DNA of 64,000 bases from Brevundimonas subvibrioides (GTDB lineage: Bacteria > Pseudomonadota > Alphaproteobacteria > Caulobacterales > Caulobacteraceae), in contig NZ_CP114542.1 of NCBI RefSeq assembly GCF_027271155.1, positions 2,909,989-2,973,988 of the forward strand, written 5' to 3'. A model generated the notes under the pieces. That model did not search any database. It was not told the origin of the DNA and was given only the letters and a program-made list of their open reading frames with translations. The position numbers were made by a program, and so were the translations under genes. Shown piece by piece: positions 8,868 to 17,114 of the stretch; the first letter of the stretch is position 1, and the number at the start of each line of letters is the position of its first letter.

Positions 8868-9673
8868 CAGGCGGCGATCCGGGCGGCGCGATAGTCCGAC
8901 GGAGACTGGCCGAAACGACGCCCGAAGGCCCGCGCGAAGCTGGCGTTGTTCAGATAGCCGTTCTCATAACCGACCGAGGACACCGGCAGGTCGGTGGTGG
9001 CCAGCATCAGACTGGCCTGGGTCAGGCGGCGCTCGGCCAGCGCCTCGGCGACGCTGCAGGCGAACATCTGGCGAAACCCTCGGGTCAGCTTTTCGCGGTT
9101 GAGACCGCATTGGGCGGCGATGCCATGCAGGGAAAGCTTCTCCCGCCATTGTTCGTCGATCAGTCGGCGTGCGGTCAGCAGACGCAGGCTGTCGGCGCGC
9201 GACATGTCGCTGTCGCCCGCGACCGGCACCATGACGCCCTTGTCCAGGGCGCTCCAGGTCTCGCACAGCAGCTCGATCGACTTGGCGGTACGATAGATGT
9301 CACCGGCCTCGCTGACGCGTTCACAGTCGCGCAGGGCCAGGGCGATGGCCCGCAGGTCGCTGGGCAGATGATAGGTCAGGCGGTCGTCGGCACCGGGCAG
9401 GGTGAGGGCGCTGATGCGCGCCAGCCCCGAGGCTGCGATCAACAGCAGGATGCGGGTGACGCCCGTGTCCTCGCCGACGAGGTCCTGCGCATGGGCGATC
9501 CCCGCGAGGGTCAGGGTCGCCGGCGTGTCGATGGTGCCGAAGCCGAAGACGGCGGCGACCGCCGCGTCGGGCATGGGGAAATCGGCGAACGGCCCTCGAC
9601 CGATCAGGACGGTGAGTTCAGGCGAAACGACGAGGCAGCGACGGGCCACGGCCACGGGCGGCGACTGATCCAT
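8867..9673 (-). CDS. AraC-family transcriptional regulator
   Basis: A 268-residue protein with a C-terminal AraC/XylS double helix-turn-helix (about 165-265). The first helix set includes LSLHGIAAQCGLNREKLTR and the second VGYENGYLNNASFARAFGRRFG, ending in SPSDYRAARIAA. The N-terminal half is unassigned and probably senses a ligand. The start MDQSPPVAVAR (9673) has GGGAGG nine bases upstream; a longer in-frame reading into the oxidase gene is rejected. It is the promoter-proximal gene of the AraC - FadR - MFS - dehydrogenase operon and has two operators 43-80 bases upstream. Confidence 0.88.
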   Translation of the reverse strand: MDQSPPVAVARRCLVVSPELTVLIGRGPFADFPMPDAAVAAVFGFGTIDTPATLTLAGIAHAQDLVGEDTGVTRILLLIAASGLARISALTLPGADDRLTYHLPSDLRAIALALRDCERVSEAGDIYRTAKSIELLCETWSALDKGVMVPVAGDSDMSRADSLRLLTARRLIDEQWREKLSLHGIAAQCGLNREKLTRGFRQMFACSVAEALAERRLTQASLMLATTDLPVSSVGYENGYLNNASFARAFGRRFGQSPSDYRAARIAA

Positions 9674-9715
9674 GATGTTCCTCCCGCCTCTCTGCGGAGG
9701 CTGAAGCCACGGTGG

Positions 9716-9753
9716 ACCTATCTGACAGGTTTCGCAATAGCTATCTGATAGGT
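9716..9753. promoter_or_regulatory. Two tandem operators, ACCTATCTGACAGGT and AGCTATCTGATAGGT
   Basis: The first site (9716-9730) is a 15-bp imperfect palindrome centred on T9723. The second (9739-9753) contains the perfect core CTATC-T-GATAG centred on T9746. The centres are 23 bp apart, about two helical turns, which would allow cooperative binding on one face. They sit between the oxidase stop and the AraC start. A third copy lies upstream of the TonB receptor gene. Assignment to the neighbouring FadR-type regulator is inferred. Confidence 0.65.
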
Positions 9754-9756
9754 TGG

Positions 9757-11160
9757 CTACAGCGTGAAGATCTTGCCCGGGTTGAACAGGTTCTGGGGGT
9801 CCAGGGCCCGCTTCATCGTGCGCATGATGTCGACCGCATCGCCCAGCTCGGCGACCAGCCAGTCCTGCTTGCCCAGACCGATGCCGTGTTCCCCGGTGCA
9901 GGTGCCGTCCATGTCGAGGGCGCGCTGGACCAGGCGACGGTTCAGGGCCTCGGCCTCGGCCGCCTCTTCGGGCTTGTCCGGATCGATGACGAAGACGACG
10001 TGGAAATTGCCGTCGCCGACGTGGCCCAGGATCGGACCGGGGATGGAGGCGGCCTCCAGATCCTTCTTGGTCTCGGTGATGCATTCCGCCAGGCGGCTGA
10101 TCGGAACGCAGACGTCGGTGGGCCAGCCGACGCAGCCCTTGCGCAGGCCGATCGCAGCGTAATAGGCCTCGTGCCGCGCCTTCCACAGCCTTGCGCGCTC
10201 TTCGGGCAGGCTGGACCACTGGAACGCTCCGCCGCCATTGTCCGACGCGAGGGCCGAGACGGTCGCCACCTGCTCCTCGACATAGCGCTCCGAGCCATGG
10301 AACTCGAAAAAGAGCGTCGTCTTCTCCGGATAGTCGAGGTTGGACCAGGCGTTGACGGCCCGCATCTGGACGTCGTCCAGAATCTCGACCCTCGCCAGCG
10401 GCACGCCGAGCTGAATGGCCTGGACGGTCGTATCGACCGCCCCGGCCAGGGTCTCGAAGCTGCAGACCGCCGACAGGATGGATTCCGGAATGCCGTGCAG
10501 CCGCAGGGTGATCTCGGTGATGATGCCCAGCGTGCCTTCGGACCCCACGAACAGCCGCGTCAGGTCATAGCCGGCCGCCGACTTCCTGGCCCTGCGGGCC
10601 GTGCGTATGTCCCGTCCATCCGGCGTGACGACCCGCAGCGACAGCACCGCCTCCCGCATGGTGCCGTAGCGCACGGCATTGGTGCCCGACGCCCGCGTCG
10701 AGGCCATGCCGCCGATGGTGGCATTGGCCCCCGGATCGATGGGGAAGAACAGGCCGACGTCGCGCAGGTGTTCGTTCAACTGCTCGCGCCGACACCCCGC
10801 CTGGACCGTGACGTCGAAGTCCTCGGCATTGACCTGGACGATCTGGTCCATCAGCGACAGGTCGATGGTCAGGCCGCCGTTGACCGGGGTCGTATTGCCC
10901 TCGATCGAGGTGCCGGCGCCATAGGCGATGATCGGCACGCCCGCGGCCCCGCACAGCTTGACCGCCGCCACCACCTCCTCGGTCGAGAGGGCGAAGACGA
11001 CCGCGTCTGGCAGCACGGTGTGGAAATGCGCCTCGCTGGCCCCGTGCTGGGCCCGCATCGCCTCGCCGAGGTGAAGCCGGTCACCGAACACTCCCCGAAG
11101 GCTTGCGATGAAGCCGTCGGGGAGGCGGGTCGACTCCAGCGAGAGAGGCAAGGCGTTCAC
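9757..11160 (-). CDS. FAD-linked oxidase (D-lactate dehydrogenase / glycolate oxidase type)
   Basis: The protein has 467 residues with an FAD_binding_4 domain (GAGTSIEGNT near residue 88, DPGANATIGGMASTRASGT near 150) and a C-terminal FAD-oxidase C domain holding HVGDGNFHVV and GTCTGEHGIGLGKQ, the metal/substrate segment of the D-lactate dehydrogenase, D-2-hydroxyglutarate dehydrogenase and GlcD group. It oxidises a 2-hydroxy acid and passes electrons to the respiratory chain, probably as a soluble or peripheral enzyme. The start is set at GTG 11160 (VNALPLSLEST), 22 bases after the TonB receptor stop; an upstream start would overlap that gene. It is likely co-transcribed with the receptor. 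Confidence 0.85.
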   Translation of the reverse strand: MNALPLSLESTRLPDGFIASLRGVFGDRLHLGEAMRAQHGASEAHFHTVLPDAVVFALSTEEVVAAVKLCGAAGVPIIAYGAGTSIEGNTTPVNGGLTIDLSLMDQIVQVNAEDFDVTVQAGCRREQLNEHLRDVGLFFPIDPGANATIGGMASTRASGTNAVRYGTMREAVLSLRVVTPDGRDIRTARRARKSAAGYDLTRLFVGSEGTLGIITEITLRLHGIPESILSAVCSFETLAGAVDTTVQAIQLGVPLARVEILDDVQMRAVNAWSNLDYPEKTTLFFEFHGSERYVEEQVATVSALASDNGGGAFQWSSLPEERARLWKARHEAYYAAIGLRKGCVGWPTDVCVPISRLAECITETKKDLEAASIPGPILGHVGDGNFHVVFVIDPDKPEEAAEAEALNRRLVQRALDMDGTCTGEHGIGLGKQDWLVAELGDAVDIMRTMKRALDPQNLFNPGKIFTL

Positions 11161-11182
11161 TGTCGTTCCAACCCGGGCTGAC

Positions 11183-13285
11183 CTAGAAACTGTACCCCAC
11201 GCGGACCCCCACGCGCCGACCGTCACCGACCTGCCCCAGGCTGCCCAGCGCCGGCAGGCCGGCGGCGGTCAGTGTCGAGGAATCGATGTAGGACTCATAG
11301 TAGTCCTCGTCGAACAGGTTGTTGGAGAAGACGGCGAACTCCATGCCGTTGACGCGATAGGAGATCGTCGCATTGGCGAGGAAATAGCTGTCCAGTTCAG
11401 GGGCGAAGGTGCTCGACAGGCCTGCGCCGATCCGGTCGCCCTTGCCGACGATGCCGCCCGAGAAGGTCAGCTCTCCCTGACCCAGCGGGACGACGTAGTC
11501 GCTCTGCAGGCTCAGGGTCCAGTCCGGCTGGAACGGGATGCGGTCGGTGGGCAGCAGGCGGCCGGTCGTCTGACGGTACCGTGTGTCGTCGGTGATCCGG
11601 GCATTCTGCAGCAGGCCACTGGCCCGGATCGTCCAGGCGTCGGTCAGGTCGGCCGTGATCTCGGCCTCGACGCCATACGATCGCGCGTCGCCGGTGTTCA
11701 GATTGATCCCGACGATCCCGGCCCCGGTGGTCGAGGGCGCCAGGCTGTTGGCGGCGATGATGTCCTTGTAGTCGTTGTAGAAGACCGCACCCTGCAGGGA
11801 GATCCGCCGGTCCTCGGTGCTGAGCTTGGTGCCGACCTCGTAGGTCCAGACCGAGTCCCCGTCATAGGTCAGGTTCGGCGCGCCCGGACCGTTCGTGCCG
11901 CCGCCCCGGAAGCCACGCGCGATCGAGGCGTAGATCATGTGGTTGTCGTCGAGACGCTTGCGCAGCGCGATCCGGGGCTGGACCTCCTCGGCCTCGTAGC
12001 GGGAGTTGCGCGCACTCTGGAAATCGATCGTCTGGCGATCGTAGCGAAGACCGACGGTCAGCTCGAGGTCCGGCTGGATGTTCCAGAACGCCGTGCCGAA
12101 GACGGCCCAGATGTCCGCGTCGGAGTTGGCGAAGGCCGGGACCGTCAGACCCGCCGGTACCACCAGGGTCGCCGAGGTCTGGTCCTGGGTCTGGTTCGAC
12201 CTGAACACGCCGATCACCGAGGTGAGGTCGTCGCTCCAGCGGCTGTCGATGCGCGCCTCGACGCTCCTTGTTTCCAGCGTATTCTCGGCGGTCGAACGGA
12301 ACAGGTTGATCGACTGGAAGTCGCCGTCGCTGTCGCTGTCGGCGTCGCGCTTGTCGTAGGAAGCGATGACGGTCAGATCGTGCTGCGCGTTCAGCGGCAA
12401 CTGGAGACGGCCGTTGATGCCGTTGTATTCGTAGTTGGCGATGCTGCGGAAATTGGTCCTCGCATCGTCGATGTAGACGGTCGGTCCCGTGGTGACGGCA
12501 TAGAGCGGGTTGGTGCCGTTCACCTCGTCATGATAGGCGTTCAGGTTGATGACCGCGGGCCCGGCCTGCCAGCGCAGCGCGCCGCGGATGGTGTTCTGCT
12601 CGAGCCGGTTGGCGTCGTCGAAACCCAGCAGGCTGTTCTCGATAAAGCCGTCGCGCCGCTGCGTGCCGACCGACAGACGACCGGCCAGGACGCCCGGAAT
12701 GATCGGACCTGCGACGGTCCCGCCGACGATGTAGTAGCTGTCCGGTCCGGCATAGGTCGCTGTCAGCTTGCCCTCGGGCACGTCCGACGGCTGCCGGGTC
12801 GTGACGTTGATGGCCCCGCCCAGCGTATTCTGCCCGAACAGGGTCGACTGCGGCCCCCGCAGCACCTCGATCTGTTCGACCGCCAGGGTCGGGCTGTTCA
12901 GATAGGAGGTGTTCTGTTGATAGACGCCGTCCACGAAGATGCCGACGCCGGGCTGAACCGTGTCCAGCAGGGTCGTGCCGATGCCCCGGATCGAGATGAA
13001 GGCGCGTCCGGCGGCGTCGGAGTTGATGTTCAGGCCCGGCGTGACGGCCGCGATGTCGCGGATCGAGGTGAACTGCCGGCTCTCCAGCGTCTCGGCGGTG
13101 ACGGCGGTGACCGCCACCGGGACGTCGATCAGACGCTCGGACCGCTTGCGGGCCGTGACGATGATGTCGTCGACCGCGGCCGCCTGTTCGGTCGTTGCCG
13201 GCTGGCCCTGCGTCTGAGCCGAGGCGACGCCCGTGGATATGGCAGCCAGACCGACGCCGGCCGCAAGGATCGTCATGAAGCGCAT
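11183..13285 (-). CDS. TonB-dependent outer-membrane receptor
   Basis: A 700-residue protein with a cleavable signal peptide (MRFMTILAAGVGLAAISTG, cut near ASAQ), a TonB box/plug start at VDDIIVTARKRSERL (near 35-50), a plug domain with IRGIGTTLLDTVQPGVGIFVDGVY and EVLRGPQSTLFGQNTLGGAIN, and a C-terminal 22-strand barrel ending in the aromatic RVGYSF. It resembles the large Caulobacter/Sphingomonas receptors that import carbohydrates or aromatic compounds rather than siderophores, but the substrate is unknown. It is preceded by a near-perfect copy of the island operator. The start MRFMT is preferred to an upstream ATG 19 codons earlier because it yields a proper signal peptide. Confidence 0.93.
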   Translation of the reverse strand: MRFMTILAAGVGLAAISTGVASAQTQGQPATTEQAAAVDDIIVTARKRSERLIDVPVAVTAVTAETLESRQFTSIRDIAAVTPGLNINSDAAGRAFISIRGIGTTLLDTVQPGVGIFVDGVYQQNTSYLNSPTLAVEQIEVLRGPQSTLFGQNTLGGAINVTTRQPSDVPEGKLTATYAGPDSYYIVGGTVAGPIIPGVLAGRLSVGTQRRDGFIENSLLGFDDANRLEQNTIRGALRWQAGPAVINLNAYHDEVNGTNPLYAVTTGPTVYIDDARTNFRSIANYEYNGINGRLQLPLNAQHDLTVIASYDKRDADSDSDGDFQSINLFRSTAENTLETRSVEARIDSRWSDDLTSVIGVFRSNQTQDQTSATLVVPAGLTVPAFANSDADIWAVFGTAFWNIQPDLELTVGLRYDRQTIDFQSARNSRYEAEEVQPRIALRKRLDDNHMIYASIARGFRGGGTNGPGAPNLTYDGDSVWTYEVGTKLSTEDRRISLQGAVFYNDYKDIIAANSLAPSTTGAGIVGINLNTGDARSYGVEAEITADLTDAWTIRASGLLQNARITDDTRYRQTTGRLLPTDRIPFQPDWTLSLQSDYVVPLGQGELTFSGGIVGKGDRIGAGLSSTFAPELDSYFLANATISYRVNGMEFAVFSNNLFDEDYYESYIDSSTLTAAGLPALGSLGQVGDGRRVGVRVGYSF

Positions 13286-13347
13286 TGTGTGTTCCGCCCT
13301 GATAGCGCCGGATCTGCTCCGGTCGTTGGGACGACGGTGCACGGAAT

Positions 13348-13368
13348 GCGACCTATCTGAAAGGTCGC
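13348..13368. promoter_or_regulatory. Operator upstream of the TonB receptor gene
   Basis: A 21-bp palindrome has perfect 7-base arms GCGACCT and AGGTCGC around ATCTGAA. Its inner 15 bases (ACCTATCTGAAAGGT, 13351-13365) match the two sites at 9716-9753. It lies 66-80 bases upstream of the receptor start, close to the spacing seen for the AraC operon. Confidence 0.7.
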
Positions 13369-13425
13369 TGATTGTGCCGATCCGCAGTCAGACTTGGCAC
13401 GACGTCCGTCAGGCCCGTCGCCGGA

Positions 13426-14931
13426 TCACTCGCGCCACGTCGCCGCGATCGGAAAGTCCGTGTCCGGCCCGGCCCGGCCTTCGGCCAGACGGTAGACCTG
13501 TCGCGTGTCCGCGTCGTACGCGGGCCAAGGGGCCGAGCCGTCACGGGCGAAGTCGATCCAGATCCCGTGGATGCGATCGGCCAGGGCCTGCAGCGGCACT
13601 GTCGGGCCCAGGATCCCCTTCGGCCCGGCCGCCGTGGCCAGGGTGTTGAACACGAACGGAATGTCCACCGCGTGACAGGCCCCCAGTTCGCCGCCCATCG
13701 CCGGCGAGCGCCAGTCCATCTCGTAGAAATGCGTGCGCCCCTGATGGGCCTGGGCATAGGCCCGGGCCGGCCAACGGAATACCAGATCGGTCAGGGCCCG
13801 GGTCAGGGTCGCGCCGCCCGTTTCCCCTCGCTGGCCCAGGCCGTAGCGCCGCAGGATGCCGAGCGCGCCCCGCTCGGTCCGGCTCATCAGGAACCACGCC
13901 AGGAACCGGCCAAGTTTCGCCTTCACCCCGGTCGGGACGAAATACAGGTTCATCTCTTCGGCGTTCGTGCCGATCAGCAGATCGACCTCGGCCCCGGCCC
14001 CCTTCGCCAGGGCCTTCAGGGGCGGCACGGGGATCACGTCGTCCCCATGCACGGGCAGGAATTTGCTCAGTCCATAGGCGGGGTCCCGACCATTCTCGCC
14101 GCGCATGTCCAGACCCGATGTCGGGGCCTGGACCACATCCTGGGCGTCGAGCCCCGCCTGAAGGCTGGCCGAGCGAAAGCCTGCCGCATCGGCACGCACA
14201 TCCAGAACCTTCGCGATCCGGTCGACGACCCGGCGCATCGTCCTGACCGACCGGACCATCGATCCGTGACCGCTCTGCAGGATGGCGCGCCGGAACAGGC
14301 CTTTCGCCAGGGGCGAGACGACAAGGTCCGCGATCGACATGGCCCCGGCGGATTCGCCGAAAACCGTGACGTTGTCGGGGTTGCCGCCAAAGCCGGCGAT
14401 ATTGCCGCGCACCCACTCCAGCGCCGCGATCATGTCGCGCAGGCCCAGATTGGTGGGGACGCCCGGAATGGGCAGGAAGCCCTCGATCCCGAGCCGATAG
14501 TTGATGGTGACGCAGACCACGCCATTGCGGGCAAAGCTGGTTCCGTCCTGGGCCGGCGCGGACCCCGCTCCGCCGACCCAGGCTCCGCCGTGGATGAACA
14601 CCATGACCGGCAGGCCCGCCGCGTCACGGACGCCCGGCGTCCAGATGTTCAGATTCAGGCATTCGTCGCCCTGGACCCAGCCCGACCCGACCAGGGGCAC
14701 AAGGTCGAGCGTGGGGAAGTCTCGCAACTGATAGGGCGCGGTAGGACCGAAGGCCGTCGCGTCCCATTCCCCCGACCAGGGCGCATGGGGTTGGGGCAGC
14801 TCGAAACGGCGCGGTCCGACGGGCGCAGCGGCGTAGGGCACACCGAGAAACCGGTCCACCCCGTCGATGGTCACGCCGCGGACGCGTCCGCTGAGGGTGT
14901 TTGCGATGATGGGCGCGCTGGCGTTCGACAT
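13426..14931 (-). CDS. Carboxylesterase, type B (alpha/beta hydrolase)
   Basis: A 501-residue carboxylesterase/cholinesterase-family enzyme. The oxyanion segment VMVFIHGGAWVGG lies near residue 108, ECLNLNIWTP near 91, and the nucleophile elbow FGESAGAMSIA near 187-197 holds the catalytic Ser. A Glu in GTNAEEMNLY and a His in GELGACHAVDIPF complete the probable triad. No signal peptide is visible after the chosen start MSNASAPIIANTLSGRVRG (14931), so it is probably cytoplasmic. It lies upstream of the TonB receptor in the same direction and could cleave an ester imported by it. No copy of the island operator is visible in the bases before it. Confidence 0.88.
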   Translation of the reverse strand: MSNASAPIIANTLSGRVRGVTIDGVDRFLGVPYAAAPVGPRRFELPQPHAPWSGEWDATAFGPTAPYQLRDFPTLDLVPLVGSGWVQGDECLNLNIWTPGVRDAAGLPVMVFIHGGAWVGGAGSAPAQDGTSFARNGVVCVTINYRLGIEGFLPIPGVPTNLGLRDMIAALEWVRGNIAGFGGNPDNVTVFGESAGAMSIADLVVSPLAKGLFRRAILQSGHGSMVRSVRTMRRVVDRIAKVLDVRADAAGFRSASLQAGLDAQDVVQAPTSGLDMRGENGRDPAYGLSKFLPVHGDDVIPVPPLKALAKGAGAEVDLLIGTNAEEMNLYFVPTGVKAKLGRFLAWFLMSRTERGALGILRRYGLGQRGETGGATLTRALTDLVFRWPARAYAQAHQGRTHFYEMDWRSPAMGGELGACHAVDIPFVFNTLATAAGPKGILGPTVPLQALADRIHGIWIDFARDGSAPWPAYDADTRQVYRLAEGRAGPDTDFPIAATWRE

Positions 14932-15114
14932 CCGGACACTGTGGCCCGGACGCCCGCCATCCGGAACCACCGAGGCTTTGCAGAGGTGCAGATTTCCTTG
15001 ACCGTCGCGCCGAGGCGCCGGCCCCATTGCGATCCCACACCGGAAACGCTCCGACCGACTGGTCGTCCGGAGGCAGAACTGTGTGCCCGGATGAAACCTG
15101 TGAGGGGGAAGAAG

Positions 15115-15191
15115 TGGCGCGCCCGGAACGATTCGAACGTCCGACCCTCAGATTCGTAGTCTGATGCTCTATCCAGCTGAGCTACGGGCGC
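15115..15191 (-). tRNA. tRNA-Arg (anticodon ACG)
   Basis: On the minus strand the gene begins GCGCCCGTAGCTCAGCTGG and ends CGGGCGC-G-CCA, with the CCA encoded (15115-15117). The anticodon stem TCAGA/TCTGA carries the loop CTACGAA, giving anticodon ACG. After conversion of A34 to inosine it reads CGU, CGC and CGA. Confidence 0.96.
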
Positions 15192-15359
15192 GCACAGGCC
15201 TTTCGGCGAGGGCGGGTATCTAGCGGGTCGATCCCCGGGGCGCAACCCGGATTTCGGGCAAAGTGAGCGAGGTCGCTGCAAGCAGGGCTTGGCGGGCGGG
15301 GCGGCCGGGCCTAGGTCGATGGCGTGCGCCTCCCCGCGTGTCCGTGCCAGAGGGTTTCC

Positions 15360-17114
15360 ATGCTGACGTCGTCGATCCGCGCCCTGGTCGCTTTCGCCAT
15401 GATGGCGAGTCTGACGGCGTGTCAGACCCTGAACGCGGCGGTCAGCCGGCCGGCAGGCGGCGGGAGCCCGGTGACCGTCGCCGAAACGCGGTCCGAACCC
15501 GCGCGCGGTCCGTTCGTCGCGGCGGCCAATCCACTGGCGGTGGAGGCGGGCCTGGCGATCCTGCGGCGCGGCGGGTCGGCGGTCGATGCGGCGGTGGCGA
15601 TCCAGGCGGTACTGGGGCTGGTCGAGCCGCAGTCGTCCGGCCTGGGCGGCGGGTCGTTCATGATGGTCTTCGACGCCGGGACAGGTGAGGTCACGGCCTA
15701 TGACGGGCGCGAGACCGCACCGGCGGCGGCGACGCCCGAGCTGTTCTACGAGAACGGAACCCCCCTGCCCTTCATGGACGCGGTGCTGAGCGGCCGGTCG
15801 ACGGGCGTGCCGGGCGCGGTCGCCATGCTGGGGCTGGCGCAGAAGGATCACGGCGTTCTGGCCTGGTCGGACCTGTTCGGCGACGCGGAGCGGCTGGCGC
15901 GGGACGGGTTCGTGGTCAGTCCGCGACTGGCCGGCATGATCGCCCTGACCGGCGGACAGGCGCGGACCGAATGGGCCAACGCCTATTTCACCAAACCCGA
16001 CGGGACACGCTATGTCGCGGGCGACACGCTGACGAACCCGGCCTATGCCGAAACGGTCGCAGCCCTGGCGCGCGAGGGGGCCGGGGCGCTGTATTCCGGA
16101 CCGCGGGCGCAGGCGATCGTGGATACGGTGCACGCAGGCGCGCGGCCCGGGGCGCTGACCGCCGCCGATCTGGCCGCCTATCGACCCATTGCACGCGAAG
16201 CCCTGTGCCGACCGTTCCGGGTCTATGTCGTGTGCATCCCGCCGCCGCCGTCCAGCGGCGTCAGCCTGTTGCAGCTGCTGGCCATGGCCGAGACGCCGGG
16301 GGCTGCGCGTGAGCTGGCGCTGGGCGAGACGAGCCCGGAGGCCTGGACGATGTTCGCCCAGCTGCAGCGGCTGATGTACGCAGATCGCGACCGCTACGTC
16401 GGCGATCCGGCCTTCGTCGGGGTTCCGGTGGCGGGGCTGCTGGACCCGGACTATGTCGCCGACCGCGCGGCCCTGGCCCCTGGCCTGACCGGGGCGGCGA
16501 GCGCCGGGACGCCGCCAGGGGGCATCTTCCGGGCCCCCGATGCGACGCAGGAGCCGGCCGGCACCTCGCATTTCGTCGTGGTGGATGCGCGGGGCAATGC
16601 CGTATCGATGACCACGACCGTGGAGAGCGTGTTCGGCTCGGGCCGGATGGCCAACGGCTATTTCCTGAACAATCAGCTGACGGACTTCTCGTTCACGCCG
16701 ACGACGCCCGAAGGCCAGCCGGTGGCCAATGCGGTGGCCGCGGGCAAACGGCCGCGCTCCTCTATGTCTCCGGTCATCATTCTGGACCGGCAAGGCCGGC
16801 TGGTCGGGGCCATGGGATCGCCGGGCGGGTCGTCGATCCTGGCCTATGTGGCCAAGGGACTTATCGGAACCCTGGTGTGGGACCTGCCGGTCCAGGCCGC
16901 GTTCGACCTGCCCAATCTGGTGGCCAAGGGCCCGGGATTCGGGGCCGATACGTCGCGGTTCGGCCCGACGCTGGAGGCGGGGCTGGCGGCCACTGGCATC
17001 GTCCTGGCCCCGAACACGTCCGAGAACTCGGGCCTGCATGGCGGCATCTGGCGCGGCGATCACTGGGATGGCGGAGCGGACGACCGCCGCGAGGGCGTGG
17101 CACGGACGGATTAG
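15360..17114 (+). CDS. ggt: Gamma-glutamyltransferase
   Basis: This 584-residue Ntn-hydrolase precursor is normally autocleaved into large and small subunits. The nucleophile is T402 in PAGTSHFVVVD, with the downstream motif RPRSSMSPVI and the GSPGGSSI oxyanion loop. The upstream motif GLGGGSFMMVFDAGTGEV is also typical. It hydrolyses gamma-glutamyl bonds of glutathione and related peptides in the periplasm. The N-terminus has a hydrophobic stretch ending LTAC (C21), a lipobox, so the enzyme may be a lipoprotein and not freely soluble. AGAGGG precedes ATG 15360. Its 3' end overlaps the convergent histidine kinase gene by four bases. Confidence 0.93.
   Translation: MLTSSIRALVAFAMMASLTACQTLNAAVSRPAGGGSPVTVAETRSEPARGPFVAAANPLAVEAGLAILRRGGSAVDAAVAIQAVLGLVEPQSSGLGGGSFMMVFDAGTGEVTAYDGRETAPAAATPELFYENGTPLPFMDAVLSGRSTGVPGAVAMLGLAQKDHGVLAWSDLFGDAERLARDGFVVSPRLAGMIALTGGQARTEWANAYFTKPDGTRYVAGDTLTNPAYAETVAALAREGAGALYSGPRAQAIVDTVHAGARPGALTAADLAAYRPIAREALCRPFRVYVVCIPPPPSSGVSLLQLLAMAETPGAARELALGETSPEAWTMFAQLQRLMYADRDRYVGDPAFVGVPVAGLLDPDYVADRAALAPGLTGAASAGTPPGGIFRAPDATQEPAGTSHFVVVDARGNAVSMTTTVESVFGSGRMANGYFLNNQLTDFSFTPTTPEGQPVANAVAAGKRPRSSMSPVIILDRQGRLVGAMGSPGGSSILAYVAKGLIGTLVWDLPVQAAFDLPNLVAKGPGFGADTSRFGPTLEAGLAATGIVLAPNTSENSGLHGGIWRGDHWDGGADDRREGVARTD

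Noticed and set aside
11183..13285. Siderophore receptor
   Set aside because: No siderophore-synthesis or Fur-box-like sequence is nearby, and the genes around it point to carbon-compound catabolism.
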